Source: Pseudomonas oryzagri
Lineage (GTDB): Bacteria; Pseudomonadota; Gammaproteobacteria; Pseudomonadales; Pseudomonadaceae
DNA: 64,000 nucleotides
Direction of reading: 5' to 3'
Assembly: GCF_020831405.1 (NCBI RefSeq)
Contig: NZ_JAJHPU010000031.1
Location: 1 to 64,000, forward strand
Below are positions 1 through 9,283 of the stretch, one piece after another (within the stretch, counting starts at the first letter, position 1; the number at the start of each line of letters is the position of its first letter). Both the position numbers and the translations under genes were made by a program. Under the pieces are notes generated by a model that was not told the origin of the DNA, searched no databases, and saw only the letters and a program-made list of their open reading frames with translations.

Positions 1-1
1 C

Positions 2-256
2 AAGGCCGGCGGCAGCTTCGTGAAGCTCGATGCCAGTGGCGTCACGCTGGTCGGGCCGACGGTGAGGATCAACTCCGGAGGCGCCCCAGGCAACGGCTCG
101 GGTGCCGCGCCGATTCTGCCGGGCGAAGTGAGAGCAGCAGATAACGACAAGGCTGGGGAGCTACTGGTACAGGCCCAGAAACAGGCACTGCTGCAGAAGA
201 AACCCCTGTGCGCAATCTGCGAAGCCAGCAAGCAGGAGGCCTCGTATGCAGAGTAA
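2..256 (+). CDS. vgrG: VgrG, T6SS spike protein, C-terminal end only (5' cut by window)
   Basis: The frame is open from base 2 and reads KAGGSFVKLDASGVTLVGP followed by an INSGG segment. This is the characteristic end of the VgrG beta-helix/gp5-like domain. The last about 50 residues form an extended tail with a Cys-x-x-Cys pair (LCAIC) near the stop. VgrG trimers form the puncturing tip of the type VI secretion system, and the tail usually docks an adaptor or effector. The stop codon overlaps the start of the DUF4123 gene by 11 bases, so the two are translationally linked. The true start lies outside the window; the GTG at base 20 is internal. Confidence 0.85.
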   Translation, partial: KAGGSFVKLDASGVTLVGPTVRINSGGAPGNGSGAAPILPGEVRAADNDKAGELLVQAQKQALLQKKPLCAICEASKQEASYAE

Positions 257-1142
257 TGATCGTGCCTGGCACATTCTGCCTGATGAACTGCCATGGGGCA
301 TCCAGGCCACTCTATTGCTGGATGGCATCAGCGTTGAAAGCCTGCAGCGAAGGCTTTACGAATGGAGTTCGTCGCCCAGCTTCGAACCACTCTACCTGAG
401 CACCCGCTGGGCTGAATTGAGCGATGTATCGCCTTGCCTGGTGCGCCTGAGCGGCCTGAACGACCCCATCCTCGTGCAGTTCATGGAACATGCCGACGCG
501 GAGTGGGGCTATCTGCTTTTCAGCGAAGCTCGTTGGGAGGAGCTACTCGCCCATCTGCGCTGGCTGGTCACCATACGACATCCTCTGGGCGAGGACATGC
601 TTCTGCGCTTGGCCGATCCCGCAGTCGCCAATGCCCTGTTTGGCCATGCAGTGGAGAATGCAGACGCTACCCTATTCGGCCCCTTTGAGCGGATAGTTGC
701 CGCTGACAGCACCCGACACCTCTGGCATCAATATCAACGTCCTGAATCGACCGTCAGCCTTGGGCGGCACAAGCCTTATCCGCTCTCCGATGCACAGTTG
801 GAATTGCTCGGCGAAGTGAGCATGCGCAACACCGTCATCCAGCTCGACACGCACATGCATGAGTTCTTCCCGTCCTATCAGCCCCGCCTAGCCGGACCGG
901 CACGCTGGGAACATCTCCATGAGTTGGCTTCAACCGCCTACGCACAAGGCTTCAGCAGCGAACGCGACATTACGCTTTACGCCAATATTTTCGGCTTCCT
1001 CGGCGAGCGCGCTCTGGACGATCACCCGGACATCGCCCGTCTACTCACTCAAAAATCGCTCGAAACGCCCGCGCAACGCATCGAACGTGCCGCCGAGCTG
1101 GCCGAGAAACGTGCCGAGCACATGGAAGGGAACTCCATATGA
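246..1142 (+). CDS. DUF4123 T6SS effector adaptor/chaperone
   Basis: A 298-residue soluble protein. The N-terminal half (WHILPDELPWGIQATLLLDG, then LYEW, LVRL, a DAEWGYLLFS-like stretch and HLRWL) follows the DUF4123 pattern. DUF4123 proteins load a specific effector onto the cognate VgrG and are not part of the final spike. The C-terminal about 150 residues are helical and poorly conserved, and probably hold the effector-specific contact. The start overlaps vgrG and the stop overlaps the effector start as ATGA, the usual vgrG-adaptor-effector order. No signal peptide or membrane segment is visible. The family call is firm; partner specificity is inferred from position. Confidence 0.82.
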   Translation: MQSNDRAWHILPDELPWGIQATLLLDGISVESLQRRLYEWSSSPSFEPLYLSTRWAELSDVSPCLVRLSGLNDPILVQFMEHADAEWGYLLFSEARWEELLAHLRWLVTIRHPLGEDMLLRLADPAVANALFGHAVENADATLFGPFERIVAADSTRHLWHQYQRPESTVSLGRHKPYPLSDAQLELLGEVSMRNTVIQLDTHMHEFFPSYQPRLAGPARWEHLHELASTAYAQGFSSERDITLYANIFGFLGERALDDHPDIARLLTQKSLETPAQRIERAAELAEKRAEHMEGNSI

Positions 1143-4100
1143 CCGCCCAGCAACCCCCACGCGCCAGCGACAGAAACCCCAACCTTGCTCCCAAGAGCAG
1201 TAGCGACGCCAAGGCCGCCAGCGGCATCTGCCCGCTGATGAAGAACCAGGTGCAACTGCTGCCCCTGCGCTATGGTCTGGTCGAACGCCTCGACCCTTCC
1301 GCCGAAGTGGTAGTGCCCTACAAACTCAAGTCGCGTCCGCTGGGTGTTCGCCTACTGCGCGATGGGTGGCTGTATGTGATCGTCGAAAGAAAGCCCCAAG
1401 CGATCCTGCACGAGTACCGCATCGAGAAAGGCGTCATTACCCAGTTGCTCTGGAGCAAGGCGGAAGTGTCCGCCGACATACGCACGAGCAATGTGGGAGA
1501 AGCCAAGCTGATCTTTTCGCGCAACGAGCCGCTGCACGTCGCCTACGCCGAAATACAGTGGACCGCTGCGAAATGTTCGCAGGTGCTGAAAAGCACCAAG
1601 GAACGCCAGTACTTCATGCAGGCTGTGGACCTGCGCAGCGTAGACTGCGCCAAAGGCGGCGCCAACCTGTTGACGGCCAGCCAGGCGGGCAAGTGGCTGG
1701 CCGAAGTGGCGGAAAAGCCGGCGACCGGTTCGGCCATCTTGGGGGCGAATCCAGCAGAGACCCAAGACTACGCCTGGGAACACGACACGCTATACAGGAA
1801 GACTCAGCTTGGTCTGCTGAAGAAAGACCTGAATCCTCTATACGAACATGACCATCTCTACCTGGTCGTGCAGGACGACCTGGGAGTTCTGCGCGATCTT
1901 GCCGCCCATCAGGAGCTGGCCACCGGCTGGATCATCGACTGGAGCAGCGCCGAAACGAACAACAAGAAATACGTGGTCGGCTGCTATATCGAATCCCTGT
2001 ACAGCCTCAATGAGGCCCGCCTGCTCAAAGCGGCCAAGGATGATCCGCGCTTTGCAAAACTGGAACAGGAAACGACTCCGGAGCAACGGCAGAGCATCAG
2101 CGACTACATCAGCGTCAAATACAGAACCCAATGGAATGGCCCCGGGACGCACAGTGGTGCCATCAAGGCTGCACTCAGCCGCATGCGCCAGAGCCTGGGC
2201 GAGCCGCTCCACGAGCGCTACGAGGACTTCATCGAAAGCCTCGACGAAAATGCCGAAGATGCCCTGGAGGGCGCCAAGATCGGCCAGCGTGGCATCAACG
2301 ATCTGGTCGATCGCCCCGCCATGGAGGCCTTCATCAGCCAACAGCGCATCCAGCTGGCGCGCTGGAATAACCGGCTCGATCTGATCACCGAAGACCGGAT
2401 CGCGATGTTCGAGCGCTTCTACCGTGGCGCCTGGTATTTCGACGCCAAGTCGAGCAAGCAAGTCGAAGCCGCCCTGGCCACGGAGTACGCCTGCCTGAAG
2501 GATTTCTGTCGCACCGACAAAGCCACTCAGGCGATGGCTACCCTGCTCGACAAGAGACCGGAGCTGAGCCTGCCGACCTTCTTCACCCTGAGTCATACCG
2601 ACCAGATGGACATGCAGGCGAAGTTGGTTGGCTTCGCCAAAGCCATTCGCGACCTGCGCATGGCCAAGGATGACTACCAGGGCGCCAACGAGCTGAGCCT
2701 CAACTTCAAGGGGCTGGTCGAACAGCAGCTACCTGCCGTATTCAACCTGAGTGCTGACGGCTTCACCTTAGACCAGGCCCGCAACACCGCCTATGAGCCT
2801 GCCAAGCAGCTGTGCCTGGCCAGCGCCATGGAACACGCCATGCAAGGATTACGGACGGGCACACCGTTCGATCCAGCCAAGGTGCTGCGCCATCTACCCG
2901 GCTCAGCCTGGCTGGACGTGCTGCGTGCCTTCGGCAAGGGCGGTATCACTCTGGAGTTCGCCTCGCTCAACCAGATACGCGCCTTCGAGGCCGACACGGT
3001 GAAGCTGCAGGAGATGCGCAGCCAGCTCACATCGCTGAAGAACAGAATCAGGCAGACCCTCGCGCTCGAACGCCGGGGACGAATGGCCAAAGGCACGCAC
3101 CGCGCACTGACGGCAGAACGCAATGCGTTGAAACAGGCCATCCAGCCATTGGAGAGCAGGGTCGCCGCCGCCATCAGCCCCGTGGGTGAAGGGCCGAGCA
3201 AGGCGGGCATGAAAATCAAGGGATTGAATAACGCTCAGGTCGTCGAATTTCAGCGCATGGTTGAAGACTTCAACATGAAACGGCCCTTCAAGGGGCTAGC
3301 GCTGGAGGTGTTCAAATCCTGCGGTGCGGATGTATTCGCGTCAGCTGTGGCGGTGATGCAGATCCGGAGTTTCTTGACCGTAGCCTCTGAGCTCAGCAGG
3401 AAGAAGGAGTGGGAACTCACCGAGCGATTAGCATTAGGAAATGCTTTCCTCTCGATGACCGGCGGTGTGTTTGCCGCAGCGCAGGGAATTGCCGTAACCA
3501 GCCTCTCGACAGCCATGAAGAACTACACCAGCGTTGCTGGGAAAATCCATATAGCCGCTCGCCTGGGTAAATTGACCGCCAGCTTTGGCTTACCCGCCTA
3601 TGTGTCTAGCGCCCTAGCCTCCTCAATCAGCCTGAAGGACAGCTTGGTGAAATGGGGCGAAGGTCTGCGCCGTGGCGATGGTGCCATGCTCGCCGGCGCC
3701 AGCATGTCCGCCCTGGGTGACGCCGGCCAGGTCGGTTTGAATGGCTGGGCCAGCCTACGCACCGGAGGCATCGTGCTGGAGGTGCTGAAAGACACCCAGC
3801 AGGCCCGCGCACTGGCCTGGGCAGCCGCCGGCGGCCGACTCCTCAGCATCGCTGCTCGCGCAAACCTGATCGGCCTGGCCCTGACGGGTCTGCAGCTGGG
3901 TGGCGAATGGCTGTACAACCGCAACAACCTGAGCAAGCTGGATGAGTGGCTACTGCAGGGTCCATGGGGCTTGGAAGATGCCAAGCGCTCCTTGCAGGAG
4001 GAGCATCTGCGCCTGGCAGATATCACCACAGCCCCACAGGCAGAGCTGCAACCCGGCAAGAATGGCCCCCTGGTCGTCCTGTCCATTCCCAGCGTGGTTA

Positions 4101-4486
4101 CCGGCGAGTTGGACGCCAGCCGCCTGAGCCTGTCCGGCTACTGGATGACCCACTACCTGCGCAACGACTGGGAACCCTGGAGCGAGCAGTTGCTCTATCA
4201 GTTCACCCTGCTCAGCAAGATGAATGAGCCGCTCAAGCTGGGGCTGGAGGTCTTCCCCAGCGAGGCCAACGCCATGCATGGCCTGGCTTGCCAGCTGCGC
4301 TACTACCCACTCACGGGGATCGACGCCGTGCGAGAGACACGCTTCGAGACCATTACCCTCTACACCAGCAGCGCAAAACCTCTATCGGAGGTCGCGCTAC
4401 TGCGTACCCGTACGCTCAATGCGCCCTGGCTACCAGTAACCCTGGATACCCTGAGCCCGCACTCGCCATCCCAACAAACCGGTTGA
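1139..4486 (+). CDS. T6SS effector, VasX/BTH_I2691-like, putative membrane-disrupting toxin
   Basis: A 1115-residue protein directly after the adaptor. Residues about 30-190 carry the VasX-type N-terminal signature (CPLMKNQVQLLPLRYGLVE, then LRDGWLYVI). This is followed by a long helical middle (about 190-730), a block of hydrophobic stretches at roughly 734-925, and a C-terminal beta-rich tail (LSIPSVVTGELDASRLSL, QLRYYPLTG). The architecture matches large T6SS effectors that insert into target membranes. Pore formation is inferred from the family and the hydrophobic block, not shown here. There is no signal peptide, as expected for T6SS cargo. The start overlaps the adaptor stop by four bases. 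Two DUF6708 membrane proteins follow within 4 and 7 bases and are the likely immunity genes. Confidence 0.8.
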   Translation: MTAQQPPRASDRNPNLAPKSSSDAKAASGICPLMKNQVQLLPLRYGLVERLDPSAEVVVPYKLKSRPLGVRLLRDGWLYVIVERKPQAILHEYRIEKGVITQLLWSKAEVSADIRTSNVGEAKLIFSRNEPLHVAYAEIQWTAAKCSQVLKSTKERQYFMQAVDLRSVDCAKGGANLLTASQAGKWLAEVAEKPATGSAILGANPAETQDYAWEHDTLYRKTQLGLLKKDLNPLYEHDHLYLVVQDDLGVLRDLAAHQELATGWIIDWSSAETNNKKYVVGCYIESLYSLNEARLLKAAKDDPRFAKLEQETTPEQRQSISDYISVKYRTQWNGPGTHSGAIKAALSRMRQSLGEPLHERYEDFIESLDENAEDALEGAKIGQRGINDLVDRPAMEAFISQQRIQLARWNNRLDLITEDRIAMFERFYRGAWYFDAKSSKQVEAALATEYACLKDFCRTDKATQAMATLLDKRPELSLPTFFTLSHTDQMDMQAKLVGFAKAIRDLRMAKDDYQGANELSLNFKGLVEQQLPAVFNLSADGFTLDQARNTAYEPAKQLCLASAMEHAMQGLRTGTPFDPAKVLRHLPGSAWLDVLRAFGKGGITLEFASLNQIRAFEADTVKLQEMRSQLTSLKNRIRQTLALERRGRMAKGTHRALTAERNALKQAIQPLESRVAAAISPVGEGPSKAGMKIKGLNNAQVVEFQRMVEDFNMKRPFKGLALEVFKSCGADVFASAVAVMQIRSFLTVASELSRKKEWELTERLALGNAFLSMTGGVFAAAQGIAVTSLSTAMKNYTSVAGKIHIAARLGKLTASFGLPAYVSSALASSISLKDSLVKWGEGLRRGDGAMLAGASMSALGDAGQVGLNGWASLRTGGIVLEVLKDTQQARALAWAAAGGRLLSIAARANLIGLALTGLQLGGEWLYNRNNLSKLDEWLLQGPWGLEDAKRSLQEEHLRLADITTAPQAELQPGKNGPLVVLSIPSVVTGELDASRLSLSGYWMTHYLRNDWEPWSEQLLYQFTLLSKMNEPLKLGLEVFPSEANAMHGLACQLRYYPLTGIDAVRETRFETITLYTSSAKPLSEVALLRTRTLNAPWLPVTLDTLSPHSPSQQTG

Positions 4487-4490
4487 CCCC

Positions 4491-5585
4491 ATGCCAAATC
4501 CACAGCAACAACCCCAGGATGAGCTCGACCTCAGAAACCAGCGTCCCAGCGCTGGCGAGGCTCGCCGTTTCGCTACCGGAGAGGCCCTGTTTCTGGCTCC
4601 ACTACCGGTCCCCACCGGGCATCTTCCCATGGACCTGGGCGGCAGCTTTCTAGAGGTCAACGACACCTATCTGGACGTTGGGCAGAGCAATACCAACAAG
4701 GCATTCCAGGTCCAGCTAATGATCTGGGGAGTGATGTTTGCAAGCGGTTCGATGCTTTTCATCCTCCCGCTCCTGGGAGCAGCCATACAAGCACTCGGCC
4801 CATATAAAAAAGACTTCTGGAGCATGTTTTGTGAGGGCTTCTACGTCTACTTAGTAGATGTGAGTTGGTGGACCCTCCTCCCAATAGCCGTGTTGTGTAT
4901 CTATCCAGTGCTGAGCACTACATTCAAGAAAGCCCGCATCCGCCCCCTGCGCTTCAACCGCCAACGCCGTGAGATCTGCTATTTCCCCGAGGGCAGCGAC
5001 GAACCCATCATCCAGCCTTGGGAAGAACTGGTTGCCTGGGTATCGATCAGCACCGGCTTCACCGGTGATGGAGTAATGAGCACCTACACCTTCGGCATGG
5101 CCATCGATAACCCCAAGACCGACAAGACCCATTTCCTCACCCACGGGGTATTCACCCCCGCGCACGGCATCTCCAAGTGGGAAGCCATCCGCACCTATAT
5201 GGAAAAAGGCCCGGCGCATTGCCCCGGCAAGGCCCCCTACGAGGGGCGCCACACTTTCGACCTGGAGCGCGACGGCTTGCATGAGGCCTATCGCGAAGGC
5301 TATGCCTCGGCCATCGGCGTCGCCTGGTGGTACCTGTGCCGAGCGGTGACCTGGTGGCGCTTCCCCTACTGGGTCGCCGAGTGGGACCACGGCTACGCGA
5401 TGAAGGCCATGCCCGCCAGCATTGCGCAGTGGTCGCAGCCGCTGCCCGTCGAGCAGTGGGCCAAGCCCAGCAAAGAACTGAAGGAGCAGACCGCTCGCCT
5501 GGAAAAGGCCTACGCCAACGGCCAGAACTTCACGACGTACTTCAACTCCCAGCTCGGCGCCGAACCCGCCACCACTAACGTATAA
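4491..5585 (+). CDS. DUF6708 membrane protein, probable T6SS immunity protein (copy 1)
   Basis: 364 residues. It has a soluble N-terminus (DELDLRNQRPSAGEARRF), two hydrophobic segments at about 80-100 and 115-135, and then the DUF6708 domain (PVLSTTFKKARIRPLRFN, PWEELVAWVS, HGVFTPAHGISKWEAIR). It starts four bases after the effector stop. DUF6708 proteins recur beside VasX-like effectors, so an immunity role in the inner membrane is inferred. The C-terminus contains a Trp-rich stretch (VAWWYLCRAVTWWRFPYW) that may also contact the membrane. It is nearly identical to the next gene except across the two hydrophobic segments. Confidence 0.75.
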   Translation: MPNPQQQPQDELDLRNQRPSAGEARRFATGEALFLAPLPVPTGHLPMDLGGSFLEVNDTYLDVGQSNTNKAFQVQLMIWGVMFASGSMLFILPLLGAAIQALGPYKKDFWSMFCEGFYVYLVDVSWWTLLPIAVLCIYPVLSTTFKKARIRPLRFNRQRREICYFPEGSDEPIIQPWEELVAWVSISTGFTGDGVMSTYTFGMAIDNPKTDKTHFLTHGVFTPAHGISKWEAIRTYMEKGPAHCPGKAPYEGRHTFDLERDGLHEAYREGYASAIGVAWWYLCRAVTWWRFPYWVAEWDHGYAMKAMPASIAQWSQPLPVEQWAKPSKELKEQTARLEKAYANGQNFTTYFNSQLGAEPATTNV

Positions 5586-5592
5586 GCAATTC

Positions 5593-6675
5593 ATGACGCA
5601 GCAACCCCAAGACGAACTCGACCTCAGAAACCAGCGCCCCAGCGCCGGCGAGGCCCGTCGCTTCACCACTGGCGAGGCACTGTTCCTGGCTCCGCTACCG
5701 GTCCCCACAGGGCATCTCCCCATGGACCTGGGCGGCAGCTTCATAGAAGTCAACGACACCTATCTGGACGTTGGGCAGAGCAATACCAACAAGGCATTCC
5801 AGGCCCAGCTCATGATCTGGGGAACAATGTCTGTAGGTCTTTCGTTGTTTTTGATATTGCCATTACTGGCTGCTACAGCACGCGCTACCGGCCCCTACCA
5901 AGAAGACTTCTGGGGTGTCTTTTGGGAGTTTTTTTCCTTCTCGGTTAGTGTGAGCTGGTGGCTATTCCTCCCAATAGTCGCGTTATCCATCTATCCGGTG
6001 CTGAGCACTACATTCAAGAAAGCCCGCATCCGCCCCCTACGCTTCAACCGCCAACGCCGTGAAGTCTGCTATTTCCCCGAGGGCAGCGACGAACCCATCA
6101 TCCAGCCCTGGGAAGAACTGGTTGCCTGGGTCTCGGTCAGCACCGGCTTCACCGGCGAAGGGGTGATGAGTACCTACACCTTCGGCATGGCCATCGATAA
6201 CCCCAAGACCGACATGACTCACTTCCTCACCCACGGGGTATTTACCCCCGCGCACGGCATTTCCAAGTGGGAAGCCATCCGCACCTATATGGAAAAAGGT
6301 CCGGAACATTGCCCCGGCAAGGCCCCCTATGAGGGACGCCATACCTTCGACATCGAGCGTGCCGACCTGCATGAGGCCTATCGCGAAGGCTATGCCTCGG
6401 CCATCGGCGTCGCCTGGTGGTACTTGTGCCGAGTGGTGACCTGGTGGCGCTTCCCCTACTGGGTCGCCGAGTGGGACCACGGCTACGCGATGAAGACCAT
6501 GCCCGCCAGCATCGCGCAGTGGTCGCAGCCGCTGCCCGTCGAGCAGTGGGCCAAGCCCAGCCAGGCACTGAAGGAGCAGACCGCTCGCCTGGAAAAGGCC
6601 TACGCCAACGGCCAGAACTTCACGACGTACTTCAACTCCCAGCTCGGCGCCGAACCCGCCGAACGCTGCAGTTAA
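5593..6675 (+). CDS. DUF6708 membrane protein, probable T6SS immunity protein (copy 2)
   Basis: 360 residues, a tandem paralogue of the preceding gene beginning 7 bases after its stop. Residues 1-77 and everything after about residue 130 match copy 1 with only scattered conservative changes. The intervening membrane hairpin (about 78-130, including GPYQEDFWGVFWEFF and SVSWWLFLPIVAL) is strongly different. The DNA shows the same pattern, with near-identical flanks and a diverged centre. Neofunctionalisation against another effector allele, or replacement of the membrane cassette by recombination, is inferred. Confidence 0.74.
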   Translation: MTQQPQDELDLRNQRPSAGEARRFTTGEALFLAPLPVPTGHLPMDLGGSFIEVNDTYLDVGQSNTNKAFQAQLMIWGTMSVGLSLFLILPLLAATARATGPYQEDFWGVFWEFFSFSVSVSWWLFLPIVALSIYPVLSTTFKKARIRPLRFNRQRREVCYFPEGSDEPIIQPWEELVAWVSVSTGFTGEGVMSTYTFGMAIDNPKTDMTHFLTHGVFTPAHGISKWEAIRTYMEKGPEHCPGKAPYEGRHTFDIERADLHEAYREGYASAIGVAWWYLCRVVTWWRFPYWVAEWDHGYAMKTMPASIAQWSQPLPVEQWAKPSQALKEQTARLEKAYANGQNFTTYFNSQLGAEPAERCS

Positions 6676-6688
6676 AGCGACGGGGAGC

Positions 6689-7552
6689 ATGTCAGTTTCC
6701 GCACAAGCAACTTTGGCCCATGCGCTGGGATTGGGGGCCGACACCTTTGCCTTGCAGGGCATCGTTTCCGGACTGGATACCGTGGTTTACGGCATGGAGG
6801 TGCTGGAGGCCTACCGCGCCGGGGATCTGGATACCGCCGCAATCAATTCCGGGCTCGCAGTTGCCTCTGCCGCCAACCTGACACTGATGGTTCAAGCCTT
6901 CCGGGCCTATCGGGCCGCCCAGGCCGCCCAGGCCGCCCAGGCCGCGGTACTGGCCGGTGAGGCCGCTGCAATGGCAAGGGGAATCGGCGCAATGCCTCAT
7001 CTGGCGCCCAAGGCGCTGGGGTTGGCGCTGACCATCTTCGCTGGCGTCTTCATGCGGCTCTATACCAAAGACACGCCATTGGAGGCCTGGGTAAAAGGCA
7101 CGCGCTTTGGCACCCATTCGGCGGATTGGGCCAACAGCTATACGAAGAGCATGCTGGAGTTCTACAAGGTGGTCTTCCCGGTGAGCTTCGACGCCTACCG
7201 CCTCAATGAGCTCAACCCATACACAGGCATGGTGCAGAGTACTTACCTGATCCTGCGCCTGCCGGGCCAGATGTCTCTCACCGATGAAATGATCCACTTC
7301 AAGGGCGAGGAAGTCTGGGGCGGCATTCTGGGCTTTGGCAGCCGGAAAAAGGCTGTGGAGTGGACCGGCAAGGACTTTGACCGCCATGGCGGCACCCGCG
7401 TGCAGACGGAGGCTGGTGTTGCTACCTATCGGCGGGTCTATCACGAGGAAAAGGGGCAGGAGTTCAACCAGATCGGCGGCCAACTCACTTACTATCCAGT
7501 TCCGGGCCTGGCATTGCCACCCATAACTATCCAGGAAGCCGCCTGGGTATGA
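6689..7552 (+). CDS. Orphan C-terminal module of a VasX/BTH_I2691-like effector
   Basis: 287 residues with no VasX-type N-terminal domain. The C-terminal 160 residues resemble the tail of the large effector upstream. LEAWVKGTRFG aligns with LDEWLLQGPWG, YLILRLPGQMSLTDE with the LSIPSVVTGELDAS region, and QLTYYPVPG with QLRYYPLTG. The first 120 residues include hydrophobic helices and a short Ala-Gln repeat (AAQAAQAAQAA) coded by 9-base repeats. The final codons overlap the following DUF6708 gene (ATGA). It looks like a displaced effector end kept with its own immunity gene, as in orphan toxin cassettes of Rhs and CDI loci. It has a start codon but only a weak ribosome site, so it may be silent unless recombined. 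Homology is by eye. Confidence 0.6.
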   Translation: MSVSAQATLAHALGLGADTFALQGIVSGLDTVVYGMEVLEAYRAGDLDTAAINSGLAVASAANLTLMVQAFRAYRAAQAAQAAQAAVLAGEAAAMARGIGAMPHLAPKALGLALTIFAGVFMRLYTKDTPLEAWVKGTRFGTHSADWANSYTKSMLEFYKVVFPVSFDAYRLNELNPYTGMVQSTYLILRLPGQMSLTDEMIHFKGEEVWGGILGFGSRKKAVEWTGKDFDRHGGTRVQTEAGVATYRRVYHEEKGQEFNQIGGQLTYYPVPGLALPPITIQEAAWV

Positions 7553-8499
7553 GCTTTGACCAATTGCTTCAGCAAGCCCGCGCAAAATTCGGTGCTAACC
7601 CAATGGAGCTCATGAGGGCTGAGAGCTCAACCGGTGAAACGCCTTTGGAGTTATTTATCTCCGAGGAGCACACCAGTAACTTTCTTACCCTGAATGCTGG
7701 AGGTGACTCCGAACGAGGGCTAATCACCGGAACGCTCGGAGGAGGAGCGGTGGTGTTGTTTGTGTTTTCTTGCCTCGTTGCCGCATTCAAGTCCGATTGG
7801 GGCATACCACAAATGATGCTATGGCTATGTCTGCCAATGTTAATAGTGCCGTTCCTCTGGGAAGTATTTCGGCCTGTTTCCCTACCTGTTCTCTTCAACC
7901 GCCGTACACGCGAGGTCTACTTCGAACAGAGCGGCACGCTCTATCACACCCCCTGGGACGACATTCAAGCGATAGCCGGCGAATTCATGATCGTCGGTCC
8001 GCAGATGGGGGGCATGCGCTGCGCCTCGCTGGAGGTGCTGATGCATCGTTTCGAGCATCCGCAGGAGCAGATCCTGGTCAGTCTCGGCCTGCCCATGGGC
8101 AAGACGCTGTCCCTGCAGAAGAGCCTCTGGGAATACATCCGCGCCTACATGAACAACGGTCCGTGGTTCGACAAGGACGGCCGGCACAGCGAGTCCGATG
8201 CCTACGTGAAGAGCCTGCAGTCGGCACGGATCAAGCGCACCGACTGGCACAAGCACACCCTGGAAAAGATCCGCAAGGACAAGGCCGAGAGCCAGGGCAA
8301 GAACTACCTGAGCGGGCTGGATGCCGCAATGCTGATCGGCAACCTTCTGTTCTATCCGATGAACTGGGTGCACGAGTTCACCAACAGCGTCGCCAGGCGT
8401 CGCCCTCGGAAGGGTTGGCCCAAGGTGGTGCAAGAGCGGCTGCGCCCGGATGGGCCGACCAGCCGGTTGATTGATCTGGAGCGGAAGGAAGCAGCCTGA
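7549..8499 (+). CDS. DUF6708 membrane protein, probable immunity to the orphan effector tail
   Basis: 316 residues, overlapping the orphan module by four bases. It has two hydrophobic segments at about 65-85 and 90-115, then a DUF6708-type domain (VLFNRRTREVYFEQ, HTPWDDIQAIAGEF, SLWEYIRAYMNNGPWF). It is clearly more distant from copies 1 and 2 than they are from each other. The 5' third is noticeably AT-richer than the 3' part, which suggests a mosaic origin. The membrane location and the immunity role are inferred from family and pairing. Confidence 0.7.
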   Translation: MSFDQLLQQARAKFGANPMELMRAESSTGETPLELFISEEHTSNFLTLNAGGDSERGLITGTLGGGAVVLFVFSCLVAAFKSDWGIPQMMLWLCLPMLIVPFLWEVFRPVSLPVLFNRRTREVYFEQSGTLYHTPWDDIQAIAGEFMIVGPQMGGMRCASLEVLMHRFEHPQEQILVSLGLPMGKTLSLQKSLWEYIRAYMNNGPWFDKDGRHSESDAYVKSLQSARIKRTDWHKHTLEKIRKDKAESQGKNYLSGLDAAMLIGNLLFYPMNWVHEFTNSVARRRPRKGWPKVVQERLRPDGPTSRLIDLERKEAA

Positions 8500-8678
8500 A
8501 ACAACTTGGCTTTTACAATCGTCAAGGAAGCTCCAGCCTAACGAGGGGCCCCGCCACCCCATCCGGCGCAAGGCTATGACGCCGAGCTTCCGGATAAACA
8601 TTTCGAGCTATGAACCAAGTAATACCATAACCACACGCAGCGTTGTCATCCACCTATCAGACAGGGAATGTTTGACCC

Positions 8679-9113
8679 ATGAATCATGACCTCAAGTTCA
8701 TTGTTGCTTTTTCTACCCTTTCGGCTCTCGCTATGGCACTGCTTGGCGTCAGCGATGTCATTGGCATTCTAATCACCAGCATCTTTGGGGGCGTAATTTC
8801 AGCCATCCTGACCGGGCGCAGAAAGGTTCGGGGGAACGACTATCCGCAGAAATGGCAGTCCATACTCCTCTGCGCCGGATTAGCTGCCGTGATTTTCGCT
8901 TGCATGCTCATGCTCAAGGTCTACCTGTGGATGGCGGTCATCGGTATCACCGGCTCTCCGTATGACGTTCCGCAGGTCAATTACCTCAGGGTCTTCATCC
9001 TTTCATCCCTGATTGTGTTCGCAGCCCTCTTCGCAACGCTTGCCGCTTTCGACTGGGAAATCTTTGGCCTCAAGCCAGCGCAGGAGAAACAGGATGGCGA
9101 CCGAGCAAACTGA
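8679..9113 (+). CDS. Small four-helix membrane protein of unknown function
   Basis: 144 residues with hydrophobic segments at roughly 7-25, 27-47, 62-85 and 105-125, and a charged C-terminal tail (KPAQEKQDGDRAN). No family is recognised. It lies 179 bases after the third DUF6708 gene, at the end of the T6SS module and on the same strand. It may therefore be an accessory or immunity protein, or an unrelated gene at the island edge. The start was chosen at the first ATG; the second in-frame Met comes much later. Confidence 0.55.
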   Translation: MNHDLKFIVAFSTLSALAMALLGVSDVIGILITSIFGGVISAILTGRRKVRGNDYPQKWQSILLCAGLAAVIFACMLMLKVYLWMAVIGITGSPYDVPQVNYLRVFILSSLIVFAALFATLAAFDWEIFGLKPAQEKQDGDRAN

Positions 9114-9283
9114 ATGAAACGCCTCACGGCTACCCTCGGCGACGAAAACCGGCAGCAGCAGAAAGGGGCAAGGGAAGGAATTCCCGAGCCCTGCGCCGAG
9201 GCGTGAACCTGTTAAACGGAAAACTGCAAACAGCTCGGCAGTTCTCAGAGATGTCCCAACGAGCTTGTTGAACCATAGGAAAT

